This document shows positions 1-5,435 of a stretch of 9,237 bases of DNA, one piece after another. The notes under the pieces are model-generated. The model had not been told where the DNA came from. It saw only the letters and a program-made list of their open reading frames with translations, and did no database searches. A program made the translations under genes and the position numbers. Position 1 is the first letter of the stretch, and each line of letters opens with the position of its first letter. This DNA comes from Clostridiales bacterium. GTDB lineage: Bacteria > Bacillota_A > Clostridia > Christensenellales > Aristaeellaceae. The DNA lies in the NCBI GenBank assembly GCA_024684665.1, contig JAIKWN010000253.1, positions 1 through 9,237 of the forward strand. Reading direction: 5' to 3'.

Positions 1-99
1 GAGCAGCCGCAGCAGCGGGAAGATGAGGAAGAGCGCGTACAGCCCCAGGATGACGAGGGAGAGCAGCGCCCAGATGTCCAGCTGCTTTTTCTTCATCAT
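1..99 (-). CDS. ABC transporter permease, N-terminal fragment (runs off left edge)
   Basis: Only the first 33 codons are in the window. They read MMKKKQ, then a short amphipathic stretch, then a long hydrophobic segment rich in Leu, Ile, Val and Phe (about residues 9-33). This is what a membrane permease looks like at its N-terminus: a short positive cytoplasmic tail and a first transmembrane helix. The identity comes mainly from position: it follows directly after the ATPase gene in a binding protein - ATPase - permease order. A GTG at 106-108 is in frame three codons upstream and overlaps the ATPase stop codon as GTGA, so the true start may be there, with translational coupling. The ATG pair at 94-99 has a G-rich stretch (GGGCGGGAG) about 9-12 bases upstream and is the simpler choice. 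Whether it is one large fused permease or the first of two cannot be seen. Confidence 0.75.
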   Translation of the reverse strand, partial: MMKKKQLDIWALLSLVILGLYALFLIFPLLRLL

Positions 100-104
100 G
101 CGGC

Positions 105-1217
105 TCACGCTCCCGCCCTGTCGTTCTGGACGCCGGTCAGGATGTTCGCCTCGCCGTCTTCCGTGAGGACGTTGATCTTCTCCTGCTTGACGTCCAGGGA
201 GACCTCCATGCCCTTGGGCAGGATGGAGTCGATCTGGCTCTCCTGGACGATCTCCGCCTTGACGCCCGCGGCGGTCGTGACGAAGTAATGGGTGTTGAGC
301 CCCAGGAAGACGCTGTCGTCGATGCGGGCGCGGATGCCCTGCCCGGCGGGATCGAGCACGAACTCCTCCGGCCGCACGGAGACCTGGACCTTCTGGTCCT
401 TCTGATGGGCGGGCAGGACGTTTTTCATGGGCACACTGTATCCGCCCTCGAAGATGAGCTGCGGCGTGCCGTTCTGCATCCGGAGCTCGCCCGGCAGGAT
501 GTTCGTCCTTCCGATGAAGGAGGCGACGAAGAGGTTCGCCGGCCGCTGGTACAGCGCCTTCGGGGTCCCGATCTGCTGGATGACGCCGAGGTTCATGACG
601 GCGATGCGGTCCGAGACCGCCATGGCCTCCTCCTGGTCGTGGGTGACGTAGACCGTCGTGATGCCCACGGAATTCTGGATCTCCTTGATGACCGTGCGCA
701 TCTCGACGCGCAGCTTGGCGTCCAGGTTGGAGAGCGGCTCGTCCATGAGCAGCACGTCCGGCTGGATGACGATCGCACGGGCCAGTGCGACGCGCTGCTG
801 CTGGCCGCCGGAGAGCTGCGCCGGCATGCGCTCTGCAAACTGGGAGATCTTCACCATCTCCAGCATCTCGTTCGCGCGCTTCCTGCGCTCATCTCGCGGG
901 ACCTTCCGCGTTTTAAGGCCGTATGCGACATTGTCACGAACGTTCATGTGCGGGAAGACCGCATAGTTCTGGAAGACCATGCCCATATTGCGGCGGTTGG
1001 TCGGGATGTTGTTGATGACCTGTCCGTCGACGCGGATTTCACCGCCCTCAATGGAATTGAAGCCGATGATCATACGCAGCAGCGTGGTCTTGCCGCAGCC
1101 GGAAGGCCCGAGCAGCGTGAAGAACTCGCCGGGGTTAATCGCAAGGGAGAGCCCGTTGATTACGGTATGATCCCCGTATTTCTTGATGACATTGTCGACT
1201 TCTATGGCAACGCCCAT
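105..1217 (-). CDS. ABC importer ATPase (FbpC/AfuC/PotA-like)
   Basis: This is the cytoplasmic ATP-hydrolysing subunit that powers the importer. All nucleotide-binding motifs are intact: Walker A GPSGCGKTT at residues 37-45, the Q-loop in VFQNYAVFP (Q83), the signature LSGGQQQR at 135-142, Walker B VLLMDEP at 155-161, the D-loop SNLD, and the switch histidine H193 in VTHDQEEAM. The last third (about residues 240-360, with VSVRPEEFVL) resembles the TOBE-type regulatory domain of the MalK/PotA/FbpC group. The 370-residue length is normal for that group. The start codon has GAAGG seven bases upstream. It lies 67 bases behind the binding-protein gene and its stop touches the permease gene. The family includes ferric-ion, polyamine, phosphonate and sugar-phosphate importers, and the ATPase alone does not reveal the substrate. 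Confidence 0.95.
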   Translation of the reverse strand: MGVAIEVDNVIKKYGDHTVINGLSLAINPGEFFTLLGPSGCGKTTLLRMIIGFNSIEGGEIRVDGQVINNIPTNRRNMGMVFQNYAVFPHMNVRDNVAYGLKTRKVPRDERRKRANEMLEMVKISQFAERMPAQLSGGQQQRVALARAIVIQPDVLLMDEPLSNLDAKLRVEMRTVIKEIQNSVGITTVYVTHDQEEAMAVSDRIAVMNLGVIQQIGTPKALYQRPANLFVASFIGRTNILPGELRMQNGTPQLIFEGGYSVPMKNVLPAHQKDQKVQVSVRPEEFVLDPAGQGIRARIDDSVFLGLNTHYFVTTAAGVKAEIVQESQIDSILPKGMEVSLDVKQEKINVLTEDGEANILTGVQNDRAGA

Positions 1218-1238
1218 GCTGAAACCTTCTTTCTGAAA

Positions 1239-1263
1239 CAGGGGTCTGCTGCGCAGACCCCTG
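1239..1263 (-). terminator. Perfect 11-bp hairpin between binding-protein and ATPase genes
   Basis: The arms CAGGGGTCTGC and GCAGACCCCTG are perfectly complementary and enclose a 3-base loop. Read on the minus strand, the hairpin follows the binding-protein stop codon by 21 bases and is followed only by TTTC, not a full U-tract. It is therefore more likely a partial terminator or an mRNA-stabilising/processing stem than a complete terminator. In importer operons such stems commonly let the binding protein be made in excess over the ATPase and permease. The ATPase ribosome binding site lies just outside the stem and is not sequestered. Confidence 0.7.
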
Positions 1264-1284
1264 TTGTGGTATTGAAACGGTGAA

Positions 1285-2307
1285 TTACTCGGTCATCATT
1301 TCCACATGCTCAATGTACTTCGCGACGATCTCAGGCTTGTGTTCCGCGACGTAGCTCTCGGCATAGCCGGGCACGAGGGTGATGTCCTCGTTCGGGCGCA
1401 TCTTGGAATTGGTGGGGATGCCGGCGCGCAGCGGACGGAGGTTCAGCTCCGCAGCAACCGCAGCCTGCACCTTCTCGGAGAGGACGTAGTCGACGAACTT
1501 CTTCGCGGCGTCCATATGCGGGGCGTTCTTCACGATCTGGACGCTCTGCGGGGAGAAGACGACGCCCTCCTTGGCGTAGACGACCTTGACGGGATACTCG
1601 CCGACCGCCTCGAGTTCTACGCAGGGATCCTCATAGCTGAGGCCGACCCAGTATTCGCCGGAGGCTACGCCGTTGTACACCTGGGAAGAGGAGGAAGCGG
1701 TCTTGCCGTCGAGGTTCGTGAGGAATCCGTCGATGAAGTCCCAAGCCTTGTCGGACATCGGGTCGCCTTCGCCCATGCCGTAGAGCATGCCGAGCAGGCT
1801 GATGAAGGCGGAGGAGGAGTTCGCCGGGTCGGCCGCGATGATGTGGCCCTTGAGCGCGGGATTCAGCAGGTCCGCATAGCCTTCGATCGTGACGCCGGCG
1901 GCTTCCAGCTTCTCGGTGTTGACGATCAGCACGTTCGGCTCCGCAAAGGCGCCGGAGAACGGGCTGGTTCCGTCGTTTTTGAAGTTCTCCATCATGGCGT
2001 CGTTCTCCGTGGAGACGTACGGCTCGAACATGTCGCGGTTCGCGGAAAGCATGGCCTCGCCGGCGGCCCAGTGGACGTCAACGGTCACATTTCCGCTCTC
2101 GACTTCAGCCTTGATGCGCTGGTTGACCTCGCCGGTGGAGCCGGTGACGATCTCGACTTCGATACCCGTTTCTTTCTGGAATTCGGGGATGACGATGTTG
2201 TTCAGCCGCTCGTTTCTCGCCGTATAGATGACGAGATCGGAGGCAAAGGCGGAGGCGCAGCCGAGCGTGAGCGAAAGCGCCAGGACGATACACAAGAGTT
2301 TCTTCAT
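1285..2307 (-). CDS. Exported ABC substrate-binding protein (AfuA/FbpA-like, ligand uncertain)
   Basis: This 340-residue protein captures the substrate outside the membrane and delivers it to the permease. The N-terminus is a Sec signal peptide (MKKLL, a hydrophobic core, then AFA-SD, cleavage probably after A22). C17 sits in a weak lipobox-like context (LTLGC), so lipidation is possible but not convincing. The mature protein begins LVIYTARNE, and GSTGE (56-60), ADPANSSSAF (159-168) and WVGLSYEDP (220-228) fit the FbpA/AfuA/phosphonate-binding branch of extracellular solute-binding proteins. Ferric-ion FbpA proteins usually coordinate iron with an adjacent Tyr pair. No Tyr-Tyr occurs anywhere in this protein, which argues against a simple iron binder. 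Relatives bind hexose phosphates (AfuA) or 2-aminoethylphosphonate. A strong AAGGAGG lies upstream of the ATG at 2305-2307. Confidence 0.9.
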   Translation of the reverse strand: MKKLLCIVLALSLTLGCASAFASDLVIYTARNERLNNIVIPEFQKETGIEVEIVTGSTGEVNQRIKAEVESGNVTVDVHWAAGEAMLSANRDMFEPYVSTENDAMMENFKNDGTSPFSGAFAEPNVLIVNTEKLEAAGVTIEGYADLLNPALKGHIIAADPANSSSAFISLLGMLYGMGEGDPMSDKAWDFIDGFLTNLDGKTASSSSQVYNGVASGEYWVGLSYEDPCVELEAVGEYPVKVVYAKEGVVFSPQSVQIVKNAPHMDAAKKFVDYVLSEKVQAAVAAELNLRPLRAGIPTNSKMRPNEDITLVPGYAESYVAEHKPEIVAKYIEHVEMMTE

Positions 2308-2313
2308 AATGGT

Positions 2314-2325
2314 GTCCTCCTTTTT
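2314..2325 (-). promoter_or_regulatory. Strong ribosome binding site of the binding-protein gene
   Basis: Read on the minus strand the sequence is AAAAAGGAGGAC, close to a perfect anti-16S match, with eight bases (ACACCATT) between GGAGG and the ATG. It fixes the start at 2307 and predicts high expression, as expected for a binding protein. Confidence 0.85.
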
Positions 2326-2366
2326 GGTTAATTCGGACGGTTTACGATGCCGTCGTTGTTGAGAAT

Positions 2367-2395
2367 AGTGTAACCATTCGACTGCAATTTGTCAA
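2367..2395 (-). promoter_or_regulatory. Sigma-70 promoter for the ABC importer operon
   Basis: Read on the minus strand, a perfect -35 box TTGACA (2390-2395) is separated by exactly 17 bases from a -10 box TACACT (2367-2372, four of six consensus bases). Transcription would start near 2360, giving a leader of about 50 bases before the binding-protein ATG. No riboswitch-like structure is evident in that short leader. The position and spacing make this a convincing promoter. Confidence 0.85.
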
Positions 2396-2406
2396 GAGTG
2401 GCTTAT

Positions 2407-2470
2407 GCTTTCAGGGGGGCTCAAAGAATTCGTATCCCTGGCGCAGCTTCATCTGCTCCTTCCTGAAAGC
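2407..2470. promoter_or_regulatory. Inverted repeat between the two divergent promoters, possible operator
   Basis: GCTTTCAGG at 2407-2415 and CCTGAAAGC at 2462-2470 are perfect 9-bp reverse complements 46 bases apart. The pairing could extend inward by four more pairs (two of them G-U as RNA). The left arm lies 11 bases beyond the minus-strand -35 box, and the right arm directly abuts the plus-strand -35 box. A shared regulator contacting both arms could control both operons. Neither predicted transcript includes the repeat, so a DNA-level role fits better than RNA folding. A 9-bp match in about 300 bases can arise by chance, so the regulatory role is inference. Confidence 0.4.
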
Positions 2471-2499
2471 TTGTCAAAACAGCCGCAGTATTTTATAAT
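2471..2499 (+). promoter_or_regulatory. Sigma-70 promoter for the phytase operon
   Basis: A -35 box TTGTCA (2471-2476, five of six consensus bases) and a perfect -10 box TATAAT (2494-2499) are separated by 17 bases. Transcription would begin near 2506, leaving a leader of about 100 bases before the chosen phytase ATG at 2605. The leader has only weak short hairpins (for example TCCG-GGAATT-CGGA near 2561-2576), and no recognisable aptamer is seen. This promoter probably drives the whole plus-strand gene series, since no other comparable promoter is evident in the short gaps downstream. Confidence 0.85.
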
Positions 2500-2592
2500 A
2501 TACGGGTTTGGGAGTACATATCATCTGTGTTCGTAAGAAGAGGGCCAGCTTGCCGTTTGTTTTCCGGGAATTCGGATGGTGGAAGGATCAAT

Positions 2593-2598
2593 GGAGGG
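2593..2598 (+). promoter_or_regulatory. Ribosome binding site deciding the phytase start
   Basis: GGAGGG lies six bases before the ATG at 2605. The frame is also open from an ATG at 2527, but that codon has no comparable ribosome binding site and would put 26 non-signal-like residues ahead of the export signal. It is also only about 20 bases from the predicted transcription start. The 2605 start is preferred. Confidence 0.8.
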
Positions 2599-2604
2599 AA
2601 CAAG

Positions 2605-4269
2605 ATGGCTTTATTTGACAGAACGCACCGGCTTAGGGAACCCCGATGGTTCTGTATCAGGAGTATATGCTTTACGCTTCTGATCGCCCTCATGATGACG
2701 GCCTTCGCTACGGCGGAGGACGCTTCGAGTCAGTACTTTTCCCTCGACCGGGAGGACAGGAACACCATGCCCGGGAACCTGCGTTTTCTGACGGAGGGGG
2801 AATATGAGCTGACGACTTCGTCCGGCTTCGGGCGCCACAGATCCGCCCCCGCTTATAACCCGAGCACGGAGGGCATGGATACCCTGAACATTTCGGGCAG
2901 CCAGCAGTATTCCGAGACGCAGTTTAAAAACCTCGCGGCGAAGATCGAGGAATTCGCTGAGCAGAAAGATATCGATACCGTCGTCATCGTGGATCTGCGC
3001 CAGGAGTTCCATGCGTATCTGACCGCCGGGGAGATAGAAGAGCCGTCTGAACAGGGAGCGGCAGAGGCAAGCTTTGCGAACGGCAGTGCAGTATCGCTGA
3101 CAGACCGGCAGAACGCACCCAATAAGAACAAGGGGCTGGACAGCGGACCGGATCTTATCGTTGCGGAATTCAAGCGCTTCGCCAATCAACTTGCGGAGCG
3201 TATGGAGGTCCGTCTCGGCTGGGGAGGCAGAATCCCCCCCAGCGGCGGATCGCCCGGCAGCGCACCGCCCAGCGGCGGATTCCCCGGCGGCGGATCGCCC
3301 GGCAGCGGGGGAAGCTGGCCTGACGCGGGAACGACGCAGGCTGTCGCCTTCAAGCTTGCGGATTTCCGTACGGAACGCCAGCTGGCGAACAATGCCGGAT
3401 TTACCTATCTTCGCATAGCGGCGACGGACCGCCTCTGGCCGCAGCCCGTCTGCATTGACGAATTCATCGCTTTCGCGAAAGATCTGGATATGGGAAAATC
3501 CTGGCTGCATTTCCATTGCCTGGCTGGGTATGGCCGTACAGCCACCTTTATGGCGATCTACGACATGATGAAGAATCCGGGTGTGGGGCTCAGTGACATC
3601 GTCTACAGGCAGTCCATGACTGGAGGAGAAAACCTTCTGAACAGCACTTCGCCTCTTGACGGGGGAAAGAGCAAGGCCGAGATGGTACGCCTTATCTACC
3701 AGTACATTCAGGAGAACCGTGACACGAATTACGCTACGCCCTGGAGCGAATGGCTGGCCGGGTACAATGCTGAGGAAGAGAACTTTAAAATGACCCTGCG
3801 CCTTTTCCCGGGGGACCGCGTTGCGATCCCGGGTGCGGCAAAAGTATCCAGCTCCAACGCTACCGCAGTTTCCGTGGAGGATGGTGTGCTGACCGCGAAC
3901 CGGGAAGGGGACAGCAACGTATACGTGATGGAGGACGGTGTAATCGTCGAAGCGTACCATGTCGAAGTCCTGCGGAGCAATCTGAGGGTCGTCCTTCCCG
4001 ACAGCCTGAATAATATCGGTGGATACGCTTTTTCCGGGGATTCCCATATCCTGGCGGTGAAGATCGGCAGATCCGTTCAGAAGGTTGGGGACGGCGCTTT
4101 TTCCGGAACGGGTGATCTCGCGATCACCGTGGAATCGGATGGTACGGAGTTTGACGTAAGCGCCTTTGACGATAAGGACAAGCCGGTCTTCCTTTGCAAG
4201 GAAGGCAGCAAGGCAGCGAAATTCGCGACCGAAGCAGGGTATCCCTGTTTCTATCTTGTGGACAAATAA
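2605..4269 (+). CDS. Exported PTP-like (cysteine) phytase with Big2-like and LRR_5-like C-terminus
   Basis: Predicted secreted phosphatase that removes phosphates from myo-inositol hexakisphosphate, using the protein-tyrosine-phosphatase fold. Residues about 1-38 form an export signal with a long positive n-region and cleavage near AFATA-ED. The catalytic domain (about 90-387) shows LNISGSQQ (94-101), DLRQEFH (130-136), the general-acid loop ATDRLWP with D275, and the P-loop HCLAGYGRT with nucleophile C305 and R311. It ends in the conserved TPWSEWL (378-384). These match the Selenomonas ruminantium PhyA class. Two oddities stand out. A Gly/Pro/Ser-rich stretch (about 205-242) interrupts the catalytic domain before D275. 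The C-terminus adds a Big2-like segment (about 396-456) and BspA-like leucine-rich repeats (about 457-554) with two AFSG turns and a GSKAAKFA ending. Ancestral phytases of this class end after the catalytic domain. The product is 554 residues long. It is the first gene of the plus-strand operon. Another inositol polyphosphate or phosphoprotein substrate is possible. Confidence 0.92.
   Translation: MALFDRTHRLREPRWFCIRSICFTLLIALMMTAFATAEDASSQYFSLDREDRNTMPGNLRFLTEGEYELTTSSGFGRHRSAPAYNPSTEGMDTLNISGSQQYSETQFKNLAAKIEEFAEQKDIDTVVIVDLRQEFHAYLTAGEIEEPSEQGAAEASFANGSAVSLTDRQNAPNKNKGLDSGPDLIVAEFKRFANQLAERMEVRLGWGGRIPPSGGSPGSAPPSGGFPGGGSPGSGGSWPDAGTTQAVAFKLADFRTERQLANNAGFTYLRIAATDRLWPQPVCIDEFIAFAKDLDMGKSWLHFHCLAGYGRTATFMAIYDMMKNPGVGLSDIVYRQSMTGGENLLNSTSPLDGGKSKAEMVRLIYQYIQENRDTNYATPWSEWLAGYNAEEENFKMTLRLFPGDRVAIPGAAKVSSSNATAVSVEDGVLTANREGDSNVYVMEDGVIVEAYHVEVLRSNLRVVLPDSLNNIGGYAFSGDSHILAVKIGRSVQKVGDGAFSGTGDLAITVESDGTEFDVSAFDDKDKPVFLCKEGSKAAKFATEAGYPCFYLVDK
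3232..3316 (+). repeat. Tandem GC-rich repeat encoding a Gly/Pro/Ser linker
   Basis: Degenerate 15-base units encode PPSGG, SPGSA, PPSGG, FPGGG, SPGSG. A 19-base stretch is identical at 3244-3262 and 3289-3307, and a 13-base stretch at 3238-3250 and 3268-3280. The offsets of 45 and 30 bases are multiples of 15, so length changes by slippage would keep the reading frame. The encoded segment is predicted to be flexible and splits the phytase domain between an N-terminal part and the part carrying the catalytic residues. Confidence 0.75.
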
Positions 4270-4278
4270 GGAGAGGTT

Positions 4279-5391
4279 ATGCAGCAGGATCGGGGCGGAA
4301 TCATCGTCCGTACAAGTCTGATCGGTATAGGGGCTAACGTACTTCTTGCCGCCTTCAAGGCAGCGGTGGGGCTTCTGTCCCATTCCATCGCAGTAGTCAT
4401 GGACGCTGTCAACAATCTGAGCGACGCCATGTCCTCCCTTATTACCATCGTCGGGACAAAGCTTTCACAGAAGGAGCCGGACAGAAAACATCCTCTGGGA
4501 TACGGAAGGATCGAGTACATCTCGGCGACGATCATCTCCGTTCTTGTGCTCTACGCCGGCATCACTTCCTTCACGGAATCGGTGAAGAGCATCTTGCACC
4601 CCGAAACGCCGGCGTATACGCCCGTTTCCCTTCTCATCATCGCTGCCGCGGTGGGGGTGAAGATCGTCCTTGGAACATATGTCCGGAAGACCGGCGAACG
4701 GGTGGATTCGGACGCTCTCGTCGCCTCCGGCAAGGACGCGCTCTTCGACTCCGTGATTTCGGCTTCCACGCTGGTCGCCGCTGTGATTTTCCTGCTCACC
4801 GGGGTGAGTCTGGAGGCCTGGCTGGGTGCGGTCATTTCCGCAGTCATCGTCAAGTCCGGCTTTGAAATGCTGCGGGACACCATCTCCGAAATCCTGGGGG
4901 AGCGGGTGGATGCGGACCTGGCCATCGCTATGAAGAAGACCATCGCCGCTTTCCCGGAGGTTGGCGGCGCGTATGACCTTGTCGTGCACAATTACGGGCC
5001 GGAGCAGCTTCTTGGCTCCGTTCACATCGAACTTCCGGACACCATGACGGTGGAGGAAGCGGCGCGGCTGGAGCGGCGCATCACGGAAAAGGTTTTCAAG
5101 GAGCACGGTGTTACCATGACGGGCGTCTCCGTATATGCCACCAATACGAAGAACGATGAAGCGGCCGCCATGCGGGACGAGATCCGGGCTATGCTCTCGG
5201 AAACCCCGGAAGTGCTTGGAATGCACGGTTTCTATGTGGATAAGGAAAACGGAACAGCGCAGATGGACGTCGTGCTTTCCTTCGATACGAAGAACCGGCG
5301 TGAACTCTGCAGGAAGATTGAAGAAAACCTCGAACAGCGTTATCCTGGATACGTTTTCCAGATTACCCCGGACGTAGACATTTCGGACTGA
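4279..5391 (+). CDS. Cation diffusion facilitator (CDF) metal transporter, Mn-type site
   Basis: Membrane antiporter that moves divalent metal ions out of the cytoplasm against protons. Six hydrophobic segments lie roughly at residues 10-33, 37-60, 80-103, 115-135, 155-176 and 178-198. The transport site is visible: N45 and D49 in DAVNNLSD of helix 2, and D153 and D157 in GKDALFD of helix 5. A DxxxD in helix 5, instead of HxxxD, is typical of the manganese-type CDF group rather than the zinc/cadmium group. PDRKHPLGYGRIE (67-79) is the usual helix 2-3 loop. The cytoplasmic tail is long (about 200-370) and seems to contain two related dimerisation-type domains, as in many Bacillota members. An AAGGAGAGG ribosome binding site precedes the ATG, nine bases after the phytase stop. 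The family is certain, but the metal is an inference from four residues. Confidence 0.93.
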   Translation: MQQDRGGIIVRTSLIGIGANVLLAAFKAAVGLLSHSIAVVMDAVNNLSDAMSSLITIVGTKLSQKEPDRKHPLGYGRIEYISATIISVLVLYAGITSFTESVKSILHPETPAYTPVSLLIIAAAVGVKIVLGTYVRKTGERVDSDALVASGKDALFDSVISASTLVAAVIFLLTGVSLEAWLGAVISAVIVKSGFEMLRDTISEILGERVDADLAIAMKKTIAAFPEVGGAYDLVVHNYGPEQLLGSVHIELPDTMTVEEAARLERRITEKVFKEHGVTMTGVSVYATNTKNDEAAAMRDEIRAMLSETPEVLGMHGFYVDKENGTAQMDVVLSFDTKNRRELCRKIEENLEQRYPGYVFQITPDVDISD

Positions 5392-5435
5392 GAACGACTG
5401 AATAAGGACTCGGAAAAGGAGAAGGGGAGAGGACG

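Noticed and set aside
1285..2307. Lipoprotein assignment for the binding protein, based on C17
   Set aside because: The residues before C17 (LTLG) fit the lipobox poorly at the -3 position, and a clean signal peptidase I site (AFA-SD) follows at residue 22. Lipidation cannot be excluded but is not supported.
288..2331. Long plus-strand open frames (331 and 341 codons) antisense to the ATPase and binding-protein genes
   Set aside because: Their translations are low-complexity mixtures of Asp, Val, Arg and Leu without motifs or ribosome binding sites, while the minus-strand genes have full ABC motifs and a strong promoter.
2527..2604. Upstream extension of the phytase gene from the ATG at 2527
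   Set aside because: There is no good ribosome binding site before it, it starts about 20 bases from the predicted transcription start, and it would bury the signal peptide. The ATG at 2605 has GGAGGG six bases upstream.
2506..2604. Possible metal riboswitch (yybP-ykoY type) in the phytase leader, suggested by GGGAGTA near 2510
   Set aside because: Only this short stretch resembles the motif. The paired stems and the second conserved loop of the aptamer could not be found in the leader.
2493..2693. A 66-codon minus-strand frame covering the phytase promoter and leader
   Set aside because: It overlaps a near-consensus promoter and the phytase ribosome binding site, and it has no ribosome binding site or domain of its own.
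3232..3316. CRISPR-like or regulatory repeat array
   Set aside because: The repeats are contiguous 15-base units without spacers, in frame with the phytase gene, and encode a Gly/Pro/Ser linker.
2611..4383. A 590-codon open frame on the minus strand, antisense to the phytase gene and running into the transporter gene
   Set aside because: It has no recognisable domain, is rich in Arg, Ser and His as expected for a shadow frame of G+C-rich coding DNA, and lies opposite genes with complete catalytic motifs.
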